From Planctomycetota bacterium (lineage in GTDB: Bacteria; Planctomycetota; Planctomycetia; Pirellulales; PALSA-1355): a stretch of DNA of 64,000 bases. The position numbers and the translations under genes were made by a program. The stretch covers positions 124,001 through 188,000 of the forward strand of contig QQVE01000068.1 of NCBI GenBank assembly GCA_003389325.1, read 5' to 3'. This document shows, one piece after another, positions 7,371 to 15,904 of the stretch (its first letter is position 1; every line of letters starts with the position of its first letter). The notes beneath the pieces were generated by a model. The model was not told where the DNA came from. It saw only the letters and a list, made by a program, of their open reading frames with translations, and ran no database searches.

Positions 7371-8864
7371 ATGCCACCACGGAAGCGAACGTCAGCACTC
7401 AAGGTCGCCGAACGATCGTTCCTGCGCCACCAGACTTCACAGTACGTCTGGACCAATACACAACTCGTGTTCAGTTGGAGAGTCAGAATGAATCACAAGT
7501 TATCGCAACTGCAAGACGCGTTCCTCGGCCTGCTGAGTCGAGATCAACCGATGCCGGACGGCTTGCGATGGCCGATTGCATCAGGACCCAAACGACGACC
7601 CGCCTCAATGCGAAATGTGGAAACACTGTTGGCGAATTTTCTCCACATGAAGAACCTGGGAAAGCGGTCGCTGGCCGTATCGCTCAGCCCAAACACGTAT
7701 GCCAGCGGCAAAGTCAACGCAGGGTTCATTGACTTGGTCAAGCTTGCCTCGCACCCAACCCGTCAGGCACTGATCCTCCAAAAGGGATTTCGGGATGCAC
7801 ACAGTGGCCGTTCACGGCGGACGCGTGTGAAGCCGGGCCGAGAATTCTCGGAACTGCTCGACACGTTTTACGTTGACGAAACGGAAATCATCAACGATCC
7901 GAACGCTATGGTGGGTTTGCGACGTTCAAAAAGTAAGGACTTCGTGCCGCGCGACGAATGGAATCTAACGCCGGCACAGGAGGCATACGTTATCAGGCTC
8001 GAAGCGATGCTCACGGTCCTCAACGCCACAATTGGCGAAGTCGAGATGACCTACATTAAGGCGAGTGATGACGAGACGCACTACTTGTATCCGGCCCTGT
8101 ACGTGGTCTACACGAACGACTTCGAGCACGGCGGCAGGTTTTACACAGGGAAGGGCGGGCACCAGGGGTTGACGAAGGCCGAACGTCGCACAATCAAATT
8201 CGATGGATGCCCAACGGTCGAACTCGACTTTAGCGGCCTGCACGTTCGCATGCTCTACCACCTCGCGGGCAAGGAATACTCGGCCAATGCTGACCCCTAC
8301 GCTGCGGTCCTCGAAACCATTGGCCATGATTCGGCTACCGTATTTAAGCGATGGCCTTCAATCCGCGACGACCTCAAGGAAATGCTGCTGGCCCTAATCA
8401 ACGGCAAGACCAAATCGACCAAGCAAGCCATCGCCAGGGCGAACCGCAGAATGTTCAGCGCCTGGCGTGACGCGGAGAACGATCACCACCGCGACCTTGA
8501 GCGGAAGGAATGTCGAGGGCGTGTCAGGCGCTGGGCGAAGGCAGGGCTGCTCGATTCGCCTGACACGCCCTCGTGTGCGACCGTGCTAAAAGGCTTCTAC
8601 AAGGCTCACAAGTCGATTCGCAGATACTTTGACTCAGGCATGGGGCTGAGGCTGCAAAACCTCGACGCCCAGATGGCTCGGCTCATCATGCTCGACATGC
8701 TCGCCAGCCACCGCGCAGTCGTGCTTCCGATTCACGATTCGTTCATCGTGGAAAAGTATCTCGAGCAGCAACTCCGACATGTCATGCAGCGAGTCTACAA
8801 TCTCGTCATGACCAAGGAATCCGGACGTGCAGTCACGTCAAAAGTGCGGATCAAGCGTGGATGA
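7371..8864 (+). CDS. Family A DNA-polymerase-like palm protein
   Basis: 497 residues from the ATG at 7371, chosen for the GAAAGGA ribosome site just upstream. The second half carries motifs of a family A polymerase palm: motif A as ELDFSGLHVRMLYHLAG with Asp286 (compare the DYSxxELR of Pol I); a motif-B-like helix RDDLKEMLLALINGKTK; and motif C as PIHDSF with Asp456 (compare VHDE). There is no 3'-5' exonuclease domain, and the N-terminal third is unlike Pol I. It may replicate or repair the element's DNA. Primer and template use are unknown, and a priming or RNA-polymerase role is not excluded. Confidence 0.6.
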   Translation: MPPRKRTSALKVAERSFLRHQTSQYVWTNTQLVFSWRVRMNHKLSQLQDAFLGLLSRDQPMPDGLRWPIASGPKRRPASMRNVETLLANFLHMKNLGKRSLAVSLSPNTYASGKVNAGFIDLVKLASHPTRQALILQKGFRDAHSGRSRRTRVKPGREFSELLDTFYVDETEIINDPNAMVGLRRSKSKDFVPRDEWNLTPAQEAYVIRLEAMLTVLNATIGEVEMTYIKASDDETHYLYPALYVVYTNDFEHGGRFYTGKGGHQGLTKAERRTIKFDGCPTVELDFSGLHVRMLYHLAGKEYSANADPYAAVLETIGHDSATVFKRWPSIRDDLKEMLLALINGKTKSTKQAIARANRRMFSAWRDAENDHHRDLERKECRGRVRRWAKAGLLDSPDTPSCATVLKGFYKAHKSIRRYFDSGMGLRLQNLDAQMARLIMLDMLASHRAVVLPIHDSFIVEKYLEQQLRHVMQRVYNLVMTKESGRAVTSKVRIKRG

Positions 8865-8934
8865 AAAGTGTGGCCGCAACTCGTTGGGCGCCTGCCGGTT
8901 ACAGCTTTTTATTAGTAATGTGTACGGTGGGAGG

Positions 8935-9765
8935 TCACGTACCTGCGACAATCGAATCGGGAATCCATCGGTTCCCCATGGTGGTACTAGTCAGAGTGGC
9001 CATGAGTTCCAGCAAACCATCGGTTGTAACGAACTCCAGATGCGAGATCGTCATTTCCGGATCGGCATTTCGTGTGTGATCTACGAAGAACGAGCATCGC
9101 TTGACCAGCGTCGGCACGCCGCGACGACCCCCACCGTCATCGAAGTCGGCTCGCCAAAGCGTATTGTTGGGCACGACGACGATTGGCAGAAGAAGCGTGT
9201 CGACTGTCGTAGCGTTCCAGTAGCCAGCCATTGTCGCGTCTGCAATTAAGTCATTCAAGGACGCCAACGCCTGCGCCCATTTTTGAAATACTTCTGAATC
9301 TGTGCCGGTGACACGATTCTTTTCTTTGGCGAGCAATGCGCAGCTTTTTCCGACCGGCTCGCCCACCTCGTACGGCGAGTTCTGAACATGGATGACGCTA
9401 GCCCATGTCGGTGTGAACACGTCGGTTGACCGATGGGGAAATGGACGATCGTGGCCTCGGACGAGTTCATGATAGCTCTCACCCTCCGTCCTCGGCACGC
9501 AGAGGACGACCAGTGGACGATCCGGCTTAATGTTCTTGCATTCAATCGCGCATCGGATGTGCCGTCGGCGGTCGCACTGCTTGTGAAGACGAATGTCGAA
9601 CTGCCGGGGCTTCTGCGTGATCGGATCAATGTACGATCCTCCGTGCGTGCACTCGTACTTCCAGTGCGTCAACAACTCTAGGCACTGAAGCTCGAAGGCA
9701 AAGTCAGAGGACGTGTCGAGGTACTCGGTGATATCCCCAGCGGTGAGGTACGGGTCTTCGCTCAT
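8935..9765 (-). CDS. Predicted PD-(D/E)XK nuclease
   Basis: 276 residues from the ATG at 9765; a TTG at 9780 is an alternative start. The nuclease core is visible: Glu25 in the first helix (FAFELQCLELL), a glycine-rich turn, Asp57 in QFDIRLHK, and the E75-C-K77 motif in CAIECKNI. This spacing matches the restriction-endonuclease-like fold. The C-terminal half is unrelated to anything I recognise. It is the last gene of a leftward run of three (membrane protein, 62-residue protein, nuclease) with gaps of 27 and 42 bases, so it may form a defence or maintenance module with them. Confidence 0.6.
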   Translation of the reverse strand: MSEDPYLTAGDITEYLDTSSDFAFELQCLELLTHWKYECTHGGSYIDPITQKPRQFDIRLHKQCDRRRHIRCAIECKNIKPDRPLVVLCVPRTEGESYHELVRGHDRPFPHRSTDVFTPTWASVIHVQNSPYEVGEPVGKSCALLAKEKNRVTGTDSEVFQKWAQALASLNDLIADATMAGYWNATTVDTLLLPIVVVPNNTLWRADFDDGGGRRGVPTLVKRCSFFVDHTRNADPEMTISHLEFVTTDGLLELMATLTSTTMGNRWIPDSIVAGT

Positions 9766-9807
9766 TTTCAAGATGGGCAAGCAGAACTAGACAAGCATCC
9801 ACTTCTC

Positions 9808-9996
9808 TCAGGCGTCCAGGTCCATTGCCTTCCGTAGCTTGGCGCATTCAGTCTCGTCGATATGAAAAGGCGAGCCCGTGACCATTTGCACTTGCCATAG
9901 ATGGTCGCGTGTTTGAATGACTGTCGAAATCTGCTTGAGGTTGACGATCACAACAGCGCCTTTGAACACGGTCAGCTTCAGGAAGTCACTTGCCAT
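9808..9996 (-). CDS. Small protein of unknown function (62 aa)
   Basis: A ribosome site (AAGGAG) lies eight bases before the ATG at 9996, which supports translation. The predicted fold is short beta strands followed by a C-terminal helix (LKLTVFKGAVVIVNLKQIST, then TECAKLRKAMD), loosely like the FlbD or small-regulator layout of alternating strands. That resemblance is only by eye. It lies between the membrane protein and the nuclease in one presumed operon. Confidence 0.55.
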   Translation of the reverse strand: MASDFLKLTVFKGAVVIVNLKQISTVIQTRDHLWQVQMVTGSPFHIDETECAKLRKAMDLDA

Positions 9997-10023
9997 GGAG
10001 TGGAACTCCTTCTCGAGAAAGCA

Positions 10024-10641
10024 CTAGCGAGGGGCACTAGGTTGAACGTCGTCTGTCGGCGGCGGGAGGCTCGGGCTGGGATAGTCAAGGGACTCGACGT
10101 ACGGCTCGTACGGCAACGGTTCGGGTGTTCGCATGAACCCGGCCGGCTCACCAACCGGAAGTCGACGGCCAGTGTGACTTACGGGTGGGGCCTGCTCAGC
10201 CGCCTGAGGCACCGGACGAGTGGCGACCATCGTCCCGACGACTCCAGTCAAAAACGTCACGACACCAACCAACTGCAGGTCAAGACTCTTGTTGCTCTTA
10301 CCCGTGGCCAAACACCATCCGAACGCAAGGATGACGATCAGGAAGTACAAATCCAGAAGTCCGACGCCAGACGCCAGGGCCACGAAGCGGATCTGCTCTT
10401 CTCGCGTCACTTCGCGCGTAACCGTCTCGTATACGGCATGAGCCGTTTCGTACGGCACTGGTATCTCGATCGTGTGCGGCTTGCCATCAATCTCAATCCT
10501 GTACTGAACTGAGCGGGAGTGCTTCTCTGGCACCATGTGCGTGATGAGTTCTTGGTGCTCGCGAGGCCAAAAAATGTACAAGAACAGCCCGAGCGAGCAA
10601 GCCCACAGCACGACGCCGGCAACGAGCAGTACGAATCGCAT
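10024..10641 (-). CDS. Membrane protein of unknown function
   Basis: 205 residues; AAAGGAG lies before the ATG at 10641. The order is: TM helix 1 at about 4-25 (LLVAGVVLWACSLGLFLYIF), an extracytoplasmic loop of about 60 residues, TM2 near 87-110 (ALASGVGLLDLYFLIVILAF), TM3 near 122-140, then a proline-rich cytoplasmic tail. First gene of the leftward operon with the 62-residue protein and the PD-(D/E)XK nuclease. It is divergent from the DUF3102-like gene, with an inverted repeat between them. Confidence 0.6.
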   Translation of the reverse strand: MRFVLLVAGVVLWACSLGLFLYIFWPREHQELITHMVPEKHSRSVQYRIEIDGKPHTIEIPVPYETAHAVYETVTREVTREEQIRFVALASGVGLLDLYFLIVILAFGWCLATGKSNKSLDLQLVGVVTFLTGVVGTMVATRPVPQAAEQAPPVSHTGRRLPVGEPAGFMRTPEPLPYEPYVESLDYPSPSLPPPTDDVQPSAPR

Positions 10642-10751
10642 GAGCCACTCCTTTGGCCGGTATGGTACCGCACCGATTTTCGGCGAGCAACAAGTTTTTC
10701 TTCTCGTTGAGCGTCACGGACTTGCGTTCGGACGCCAATCAAACTTGTCCG

Positions 10752-10795
10752 AATGCGCGCGCATCAAGAACGATAATACTTTGATGCGCGCATTT
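10752..10795. promoter_or_regulatory. Inverted repeat in a divergent intergenic region
   Basis: GCGCATCAA (10759-10767) and TTGATGCGC (10781-10789) are perfect complements around a 13-base AT-richer spacer containing GATAAT. Extended arms (AATGCGCGC... and ...GCGCATT) are imperfect by one extra GC. The site lies between the leftward membrane/nuclease operon and the rightward DUF3102-like gene, so it could be an operator for both. Confidence 0.5.
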
Positions 10796-10905
10796 CTGCC
10801 GCGATAAAAATGTTTTGCGATAGTGAGGCGACCTGTTACGTTTGCCGCCCGTCACGTGAGTCCATGGGGGGCTCAATCATCGACGCCGTAGCGGAGGTTC
10901 AACTC

Positions 10906-11655
10906 ATGGTCGCAGCACGCGAACGCAAGAAACGAAGACGAACTCGACCCGTCACACGAAAGCGAACGCAGGCGGTCGTCTACGCCAGGCTCAAGGGGCC
11001 AACGAAAGACTGCAAGGTCCAACTCGAAAGTCGTGCGCTCGAGATCGACCGTATTCAAGCCGAGTGGCGTAAGACTGATGCCGCGTACATCCTTGCCCTA
11101 GGCGAGGAACTTCACGCTGCACGCGACCTGCTCGGCCACCGCGGAGATGGTGTCTTCGGTGCGTGGTTACGTGACCGCCTAAAGGTCAGTCGCACGACGG
11201 CATACAATTGGATGAACTCGTACCTGGTATTCGGAGATTGTCCAAAATTTGTACAAACTTTCGATGCGGGTGCCCTGTACCTGTTGTCGGGGAACGGCGT
11301 CAAGAAGTCGGCAATCGAAGAAGCCCTGGCCCTAGGTAAGCAGGGTAAACGCGTGACGCGTAGCATGGCCCTGAACCTAGTTGGCTCGCGTTTCAGCAAG
11401 CTGCGCGAGCGTCCTGGCGACGATCCTGAAGAACCAGGCGAGGTCAGCGGCCACGACATCGATCCTGAGGAGGAAGAAAAGATCCTGCATCCTCCGAAAA
11501 AGACGCCGCTTCACTATCTCAAGCATTTTTGGACAATAGCCAGCGGTGCGGAACGCGACACGTTCACTGAGTGGACGGAAGAACGTACGGTCGAAACCGA
11601 GCTAAATGCTCAGACCGGGTTGCGAACCGTGAAAAAGAAACGTCGTCCACGCTAA
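10906..11655 (+). CDS. DUF3102-like protein, possible regulator or DNA-maintenance factor
   Basis: 249 residues from the ATG at 10906, picked because GGAGG lies eight bases upstream; the frame also reads back to 10810. A very basic start (ARERKKRRRTRP) is followed by the DUF3102-type helical region: AAYILALGEELHAARDLLG, then FGAWLRDRLKVSRTTAYNWM, a helix-turn-helix-like stretch. The C-terminus is acidic, then basic. DUF3102 proteins occur on phages and plasmids. A DNA-binding control role is inferred. Confidence 0.55.
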   Translation: MVAARERKKRRRTRPVTRKRTQAVVYARLKGPTKDCKVQLESRALEIDRIQAEWRKTDAAYILALGEELHAARDLLGHRGDGVFGAWLRDRLKVSRTTAYNWMNSYLVFGDCPKFVQTFDAGALYLLSGNGVKKSAIEEALALGKQGKRVTRSMALNLVGSRFSKLRERPGDDPEEPGEVSGHDIDPEEEEKILHPPKKTPLHYLKHFWTIASGAERDTFTEWTEERTVETELNAQTGLRTVKKKRRPR

Positions 11656-11678
11656 CGGTCTACTAAGGCGCGTGAATC

Positions 11679-12563
11679 ATGGCGGACCTGCATTGGGTGC
11701 AAATCGCGGTAAGTCTCGTCGCCGGTGGAATGGCCGGTCAAGTCATACGCATCGCATATGAGCGATGGAGTGGTCGCGTGCAACCCGTCGTGTACGAGAC
11801 CTCGTTCGACTCAGTATTTGCCTCGGCTCCGCACGCTGGCGTACTGCAAGCACAGGCGCAGGTATCGTATGACGGTCAAGAATACCAGTTTGAGTCGCTG
11901 TCGCTGTTGCGCATTCGCATCAAGAACACAAGCAATCGAGACCACGACGCATTTACCTTCGGGATCACACTCGACGAGGCTGATTCGGCCGTGCTTTGCT
12001 CGCCCAGCGGCGCCGACAGGCATCACAAGATTGTGGAGGCGAGTGACAAGGCGAATCCTGCTGCACCAAAGCGCCAGCTCGATTTCACGTGCACTCCATT
12101 CAATCGCAAAGACCAGTACGATGTACGCGTCTATCTTTCAGGGACAAGCGAAGGGAACGAGCCCGCGGTATCAACGGCTGCGGCAGTACGTCTCGTACAG
12201 AAGGAAATCATCGAGCCTGCTGTGCGAACGAAAGAGCTCATGCTCGCTATGAGCCTGTCGGTTGCGTTCATCATGCTGGGAGTCATTGCATTGTTCACAA
12301 CTTACACGGTGTGGGAAGGCATGAGTCTAGTTCAGAAGACTAATAGGGTGGCGACAGAGGCGGATGCGATAAACGCAGAAATACTTGAGCAGCTGGAAAG
12401 AGTTATCGACCAAGGAAAGCGGATCAGCGAGCTCGAGCAGCAAGTAAGAGAGAAGGCACAACAAGGGAAAAAGACGATCGAGTCGTTTCAATCACAGAGA
12501 GGTGACGGACAGCCGTCCGCTTCCCCGAGCAATCCTTCCGAATCGCCTGATTCACCCGAATAG
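11679..12563 (+). CDS. Membrane protein with coiled coil, unknown function
   Basis: 294 residues. An N-terminal hydrophobic segment (IAVSLVAGGMAGQVIRIAY) is followed by a beta-sandwich-like soluble domain of about 140 residues. A strong membrane helix near 190-215 (MLAMSLSVAFIMLGVIALF) leads to a heptad coiled coil (ILEQLERVIDQGKRISELEQ) and a Ser/Pro tail. It follows the DUF3102-like gene by 23 bases and is probably co-transcribed. No family recognised. Confidence 0.55.
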   Translation: MADLHWVQIAVSLVAGGMAGQVIRIAYERWSGRVQPVVYETSFDSVFASAPHAGVLQAQAQVSYDGQEYQFESLSLLRIRIKNTSNRDHDAFTFGITLDEADSAVLCSPSGADRHHKIVEASDKANPAAPKRQLDFTCTPFNRKDQYDVRVYLSGTSEGNEPAVSTAAAVRLVQKEIIEPAVRTKELMLAMSLSVAFIMLGVIALFTTYTVWEGMSLVQKTNRVATEADAINAEILEQLERVIDQGKRISELEQQVREKAQQGKKTIESFQSQRGDGQPSASPSNPSESPDSPE

Positions 12564-12773
12564 CAACGCTAGGGCCTTCGACACGACACCCCGCAACCCC
12601 ACGCGGCCGAGCCCTACCCGAGCCCGAGCCGAACGTGGACAACGGCACCCGCAGACGTCCGACAGGTCGCAGTGTAAAGAATGAAACTGCCCGCCCACCG
12701 ACGCCCTGCGGCCCGGCGAATCTGACGGCTCCTCGTGGACCCGCGACCGTCAGGTATCGTGTGTACTCGCCAC

Positions 12774-12802
12774 TTGACACCCCTCTGTAGCGGGGGCACA
12801 AT
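12774..12802 (+). promoter_or_regulatory. Probable sigma70-like promoter
   Basis: Consensus TTGACA at 12774-12779, a 17-base spacer and CACAAT at 12797-12802. The spacer holds a CCCCTC...GGGGG near-hairpin that could be a regulator site. It sits 57 bases before the 74-residue gene that is coupled to the resolvase. The rest of 12564-12858 shows nothing clear. Confidence 0.45.
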
Positions 12803-12858
12803 GATCGGTATACGCGTGTTCACTGTGGGCACGTTGCACACCACGAAGGAGACCGATC

Positions 12859-13083
12859 ATGAGCACCCGCTACACGGCTACAACAATTGCCAGACTACTG
12901 CGTGCAGGACTCGACCTGACGAGCGATACCTGCTCACGCACGAGCGACCGCAAGGACCTGATCGAACGGTTCGAGGACATGGCCGCCGCATTTCACGAGA
13001 CGACCGACGCACGTCTGCACAACTACGCCGACTTCTTGTGTGACGTGGCCGCCGAGCTTGAGGGCGAGGAGGTGACGCGATGA
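12859..13083 (+). CDS. Small helical protein coupled to the resolvase gene
   Basis: 74 residues with a good ribosome site (AAGGAG) upstream. It is predicted all-helical (TIARLLRAGLDLTSDT; RFEDMAAAFHETTDAR; YADFLCDVAAEL). Its stop overlaps the resolvase start (ATGA), so the two are translated together. It could be a regulator or partner of that recombinase, or a recombination directionality factor. No family recognised. Confidence 0.55.
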   Translation: MSTRYTATTIARLLRAGLDLTSDTCSRTSDRKDLIERFEDMAAAFHETTDARLHNYADFLCDVAAELEGEEVTR

Positions 13084-13793
13084 GCACGACCACCACACGT
13101 CGCCCACGGCGCAAGCGAGCACGAAAGCCGGCTCAGGACGCGTCAGGCACCAAGCCTCGCAGGACAGGTCAGCACAGGGGCCCACGCACGGCGTCCGCGC
13201 CGGGGCGTCACGTGGCGATCTACTTGCGTGTCTCGTCCACGTCCCAAGCCCTGCGATCACAGGAGCCGGACTTGCAACGATGGGCCGATGCCCAGGACCA
13301 GCCGGTGCGATGGTATCGTGACAAAGCGTCCGGCGGCTCGATGGCACGTCCGGGATGGGACAAGCTCACGACCGCGATGCACGCGAACAAGCTGAGCGCG
13401 ATTGTCGTGTGGCGTGTGGATCGGCTCGGACGCACGGCCAGCGGACTCACCACGCTGTTTGACGAGCTGCAAACGCGGAAGGTCAATCTCGTATCGCTCA
13501 AGGACGGAGTCGATTTGTCCACAGCCGCAGGCCGCATGCTCGCCAACGTCTTAGCCAGCGTTGCGCAATTCGAGCGGGAGGTGCGATCCGAGCGTCAGGC
13601 AGCCGGCATCGCTGCGGCCAAGGCTGCGGGGAAGCGCTGGGGCGGCTCGAAGCCAGGGGTGAGGAAGAAGGTCACAGATACGCAAATTGCAGCCATCAAG
13701 TCGCTACGTGAATCGCATACTCCAATCAAACAAATTGCTGCCGCTGTTGGATTGTCGAGGCCCACCGTTTACAGCGTGTTGGCGGCGCCGTGA
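13080..13793 (+). CDS. Small serine recombinase (resolvase/invertase family)
   Basis: 237 residues. About 42 basic residues precede the catalytic domain, which starts VAIYLRVSSTSQALRSQ and holds the nucleophilic Ser in YLRVSS. The family block VWRVDRLGRTASGL is present, followed by the long E-helix (FEREVRSERQAAGIAAAK) and a C-terminal HTH_7 domain (IKQIAAAVGLSRPTVYSVL). Such enzymes resolve multimers or invert DNA; here it may resolve element dimers or switch a segment. It is separate from the large integrase at the right end. Confidence 0.85.
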   Translation: MSTTTTRRPRRKRARKPAQDASGTKPRRTGQHRGPRTASAPGRHVAIYLRVSSTSQALRSQEPDLQRWADAQDQPVRWYRDKASGGSMARPGWDKLTTAMHANKLSAIVVWRVDRLGRTASGLTTLFDELQTRKVNLVSLKDGVDLSTAAGRMLANVLASVAQFEREVRSERQAAGIAAAKAAGKRWGGSKPGVRKKVTDTQIAAIKSLRESHTPIKQIAAAVGLSRPTVYSVLAAP

Positions 13794-13830
13794 CGAAAAA
13801 AAATTGCACGGCTACGTCGAACCACGCACA

Positions 13831-13853
13831 CCCCGGGAACGCCCGGGGTTTTT
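13831..13853 (+). terminator. Rho-independent terminator after the resolvase
   Basis: Perfect 7-bp stem CCCCGGG/CCCGGGG with loop AACG, followed by TTTTT. It ends the 74-aa/resolvase transcript 38 bases after its stop. Confidence 0.85.
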
Positions 13854-13973
13854 CGTGCGCAATGCACAACACCTACGCGGCGTTTGCAGGGGCGGCAGCT
13901 TGACGGTTCGCCTACTTCGTCGTTATCGTTCGCCCCGCATTTTTCGCAACCAATGCCCCGCGAGGACGACCAA

Positions 13974-14372
13974 ATGGTGAAAACGAAGAAGCGCAGGCGA
14001 CATCGAAAACGCGTCACGCTGCCTGAGAAATACTCCCCGGGCGTGCTGCGAGAAATGGACCATCGCACCGCCATTGCGCAGCGGCTCCAGTCGGCTTACA
14101 CCGAAATCACGAACGATTTGGGCGGCGTTGATTCACTGAGTCGCCTGCAAAGAGCATTGGTCGAAAGATTCATCTACCTGGAGTCCGCGATGCAGTCGCT
14201 CGAGGCCCAGTTGGCCGAGGATCCCAAGGCCGCCGAGCACCTCGCACGATGGGTCCAAATGGTCAACGCCCTGTCTGGGCTGGCGGCTCGCCTTGGATTG
14301 AAACGACGCAAGCCGCCGAAGACCGTCGACCTGGAAACCTACGTCAAGAAGAAGACGCGTAAGGCGGGCTGA
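13974..14372 (+). CDS. Small basic protein upstream of terminase (possible small subunit)
   Basis: 132 residues from the ATG at 13974 (GAGGA upstream); an earlier ATG at 13953 is possible. A basic N-terminus (KTKKRRRHRKRV) is followed by helical segments (HRTAIAQRLQSAYTEI; RLQRALVERFIYLESAMQSL) and a basic C-terminus. It lies two bases before the terminase large subunit, where phages often encode the small subunit. Position, size and charge fit that role, but no sequence signature confirms it. Confidence 0.5.
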   Translation: MVKTKKRRRHRKRVTLPEKYSPGVLREMDHRTAIAQRLQSAYTEITNDLGGVDSLSRLQRALVERFIYLESAMQSLEAQLAEDPKAAEHLARWVQMVNALSGLAARLGLKRRKPPKTVDLETYVKKKTRKAG

Positions 14373-14374
14373 CC

Positions 14375-15904
14375 ATGAACATCATCCAGGCAGTCAAGGA
14401 TCGCAACTTGTTCCGGCCATACCTCGCCGACAAGGACGAATCCCTTGAATCGTGGTATGGCTGGTTGTCCGTGCTGCGGTGCATCTACGGGTTACCCATC
14501 CCCAAGGCCCGGCGTGACTTCGTGAGGCAGATCACGGGCCGCGATCCAGACAAGTTGCCGAAGTCAGACGCGTCTACGGTGCTGCTTTTGTGCGGCCGCC
14601 GAAGTGGAAAATCGAGATGCGGTGCTGCGATCACGGCAGCATACGAAGCGGCGCTCGCTGGTCATGAGAAAAAGCTGGCTCCGGGCGAGCAGGGCCTCGT
14701 GGCCGTGTGCAGTCCGACCCGCAGTCAGTCACGTATCGTCCATGGCTACCTGCGAGCGATCTTCGACAGCTCTGACCTATTGCGCGAGCAAGTAGTTGAC
14801 GAGACCAAGAACGGCTTTGGACTCCGCAACGGCGTTCGGATCGAAATCTTGACGGGCGACTTTCGGACAGTTCGCGGGTTCACACTTCTCGCAGCAGTAA
14901 TTGATGAGGCAGCGTTCTTCGGCGTGGACGAGGAGGCCAAGGTCAAGAGCGACGCGGAGCTCGTGCGAGCCCTCAAGCCTAGCCTCGCCACCACGGGCGG
15001 TAAGCTGATCGCCATTTCGTCCCCGTACGCTCGAAAAGGCTGGTGCTACAACACCTGGCAACGCCACTTCGGGAACGATGCCAGCAACAAGTCCTGTCTC
15101 GTGGTTCAGGCGCCTTCAAGACTTCTCAATCCTTTGCTCAGTGAGGAGACGGTTGCCGATGCGTTGGCGGAAGACCTAGCTGCGGCCAAGTCGGAGTACC
15201 TCGCGGAGTTTCGTGACGATATTGCAGCGTTCCTCCCACGAGAAGTGATCGAGGCGTGCGTCGTCCCTGGCCGAACGGAAAACCTTCGCCAGATCGGCCA
15301 GCGATATCACGCGTTCGTGGACATGTCGGGCGGCCGGCACGATGACGCCGCGCTGGCCATCGCTCATCGCAAAGGCCGCATCGTCGTCCTCGATCTGGTT
15401 CACCGATATCGCGCTCCATTCTCCCCATTTGAAGTTGCTCGAAGTATGTCGGAGACGCTTCGCCAATGGGGACTCGTGTCAGCGGTCGCGGATAACTACG
15501 CCGCGGAATTCTCGGTCGTGGCCTTTCGTCAGCACCGCATTACGTTGCACCGCAGCAAGCAATCCAAGTCGCAACTCTACTTGGAACTACTCCCCCGCAT
15601 CAGTTCGGGCGAAGTCGAATTACTGGACGACGAGACGCTCGTAAAGCAACTGGCGAACCTTGAACGCCGAACACGATCAGGCGGCAAAGATATCGTAGAC
15701 CATCCAGCGACCAGTGGGGCTAGAAGTGGGGCTAGAGACGATTTGAGTAACGCCGCTGCCGGCGCAATCACACTAGCCGCTCGCGGCGTTGTGCAGGTCG
15801 GCGGCCTCGGCTGTCGGGTGCGAGGTGACGATGACGACGACAGCGATGCGTCAGTGCTGCGTGCCCGGATGGATTTCTTCAATCGAATCAACGGAGGTTA
15901 CTAA
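14375..15904 (+). CDS. Phage terminase large subunit-like protein
   Basis: 509 residues. The N-terminal ATPase has Walker A GRRSGKS (74-80), an adenine-contact-type motif region before it, and Walker B LLAAVIDEAAFF with D177/E178. The C-terminal RNase H-like nuclease begins with Asp316 in AFVDMSGG, then AVADNYAAEF, and ends with an acidic cluster in ARDDLSNAA. Terminases package DNA into empty capsids. Length and domain order are normal, yet no portal or capsid gene follows, so packaging would need a helper or unrecognised proteins. Near 15716-15740 the unit GGGGCTAGA is repeated in tandem. Confidence 0.82.
   Translation: MNIIQAVKDRNLFRPYLADKDESLESWYGWLSVLRCIYGLPIPKARRDFVRQITGRDPDKLPKSDASTVLLLCGRRSGKSRCGAAITAAYEAALAGHEKKLAPGEQGLVAVCSPTRSQSRIVHGYLRAIFDSSDLLREQVVDETKNGFGLRNGVRIEILTGDFRTVRGFTLLAAVIDEAAFFGVDEEAKVKSDAELVRALKPSLATTGGKLIAISSPYARKGWCYNTWQRHFGNDASNKSCLVVQAPSRLLNPLLSEETVADALAEDLAAAKSEYLAEFRDDIAAFLPREVIEACVVPGRTENLRQIGQRYHAFVDMSGGRHDDAALAIAHRKGRIVVLDLVHRYRAPFSPFEVARSMSETLRQWGLVSAVADNYAAEFSVVAFRQHRITLHRSKQSKSQLYLELLPRISSGEVELLDDETLVKQLANLERRTRSGGKDIVDHPATSGARSGARDDLSNAAAGAITLAARGVVQVGGLGCRVRGDDDDDSDASVLRARMDFFNRINGGY

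Noticed and set aside
7202-7456. Small reverse-strand frame before the polymerase-like gene
   Set aside because: No ribosome site, no family resemblance, and it overlaps the likely promoter and the start of the polymerase-like gene.
15710-15745. Tandem GGGGCTAGA units in the terminase gene as a regulatory repeat
   Set aside because: Two short copies in frame inside the coding sequence; likely a small in-frame duplication.
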